22,312 nucleotides of DNA from Butyricicoccus sp. (GTDB lineage: Bacteria > Bacillota > Clostridia > Oscillospirales > Butyricicoccaceae). The translations under genes and the position numbers were made by a program. The notes below the pieces were generated by a model that saw nothing but the letters and a program-made list of their open reading frames with translations, was not told the origin of the DNA and made no database searches. Positions 22,243-22,312 of this stretch are shown here, one piece after another; the first letter of the stretch is position 1, and every line of letters begins with the position of its first letter. The stretch spans positions 1-22,312 of the forward strand of contig JAHHRJ010000038.1 in NCBI GenBank assembly GCA_020025885.1. The letters are read 5' to 3'.

Positions 22243-22312
22243 CTACGCCAACAGGCACAGTCCTTCGTTTAGAATATTCTTTGCAGCGTTGCAGTCCCTA
22301 TCATGGACTGTG
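22243..22312 (-). CDS. tnpB: TnpB, IS200/IS605-family RNA-guided nuclease, C-terminal end only
   Basis: The minus-strand frame reads TVHDRDCNAAKNILNEGL, then CLLA and TAG. H-DRDxNAAxNI is the third RuvC motif of TnpB, with the final catalytic Asp. TnpB is the RNA-guided DNA endonuclease of the IS605/IS607 groups and the ancestor of Cas12. The rest lies beyond the window edge, so completeness is unknown. Downstream of the stop another frame stays open (PVGVARKYGRAGHART), so a recent frameshift that shortened the C-terminus is possible. Confidence 0.85.
   Translation of the reverse strand, partial: TVHDRDCNAAKNILNEGLCLLA

Overview
The window looks like chromosome of a low-to-mid GC anaerobic Firmicute, most likely a gut clostridium of the Oscillospiraceae/Butyricicoccaceae type. 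Grounds: strong AGGAGG ribosome binding sites, consensus sigma-A promoters with 17-nt spacers, intrinsic terminators, a Firmicutes-type LexA box, an L10 leader, a DUF4364 gene, and an EFR1-type flavodoxin/ferredoxin protein. The genus is inferred, not proven. Nearly everything reads on the minus strand.

Region by region. (1) 1-335: only repeats (the end of a family A copy and a decayed family B copy). (2) 336-7451: a minus-strand repair operon, GNAT acetyltransferase - radC - uvrB - flavodoxin/ferredoxin - uvrA. One promoter overlaps a near-consensus LexA box, so all five genes are probably SOS controlled. (3) 7490-9003: a divergent plus-strand pair, a DUF4364 winged-helix protein and an unrecognised acidic protein, closed by a bidirectional terminator. 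(4) 9006-11580: ridA, typA and a tRNA-Gln(CUG). (5) 11653-12878: a stranded phage-type lysis cassette (XhlA-like protein, a 58-residue holin-like protein, an amidase) with stop/start overlaps and no other phage genes. (6) 12989-14888: a family A repeat, then a TcyP-like amino acid symporter. It is preceded by the most striking element here: a consensus promoter, a 30-codon leader peptide with five Cys codons (Cys-Cys-Cys-Lys-Cys at 10-14), and an intrinsic terminator just before the gene. This reads as a cysteine-sensing translational attenuator on a likely cystine transporter. (7) 14929-16091: pyrE, and a run of tandem hairpins behind rplL. (8) 16111-19949: rpmG-secE-nusG-rplK-rplA, then rplJ-rplL with its own promoter and L10 leader. 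A mobile-looking repeat sits between rplK and rplA, and pyrE follows rplL where rpoB usually would. (9) 20072-22312: ruvX, a regulator/membrane-protein pair, single-ended IS3-like debris, repeats, a truncated GNAT gene, and the right end of an IS200/IS605-type element with the 3' end of tnpB and its presumptive guide-RNA region.

The genes combine a stress module (SOS repair), core translation and secretion genes with RNA-level control, and a sulfur amino acid uptake unit that appears to measure Cys-tRNA charging. Two short interspersed repeat families and two IS traces occupy most of the gaps.
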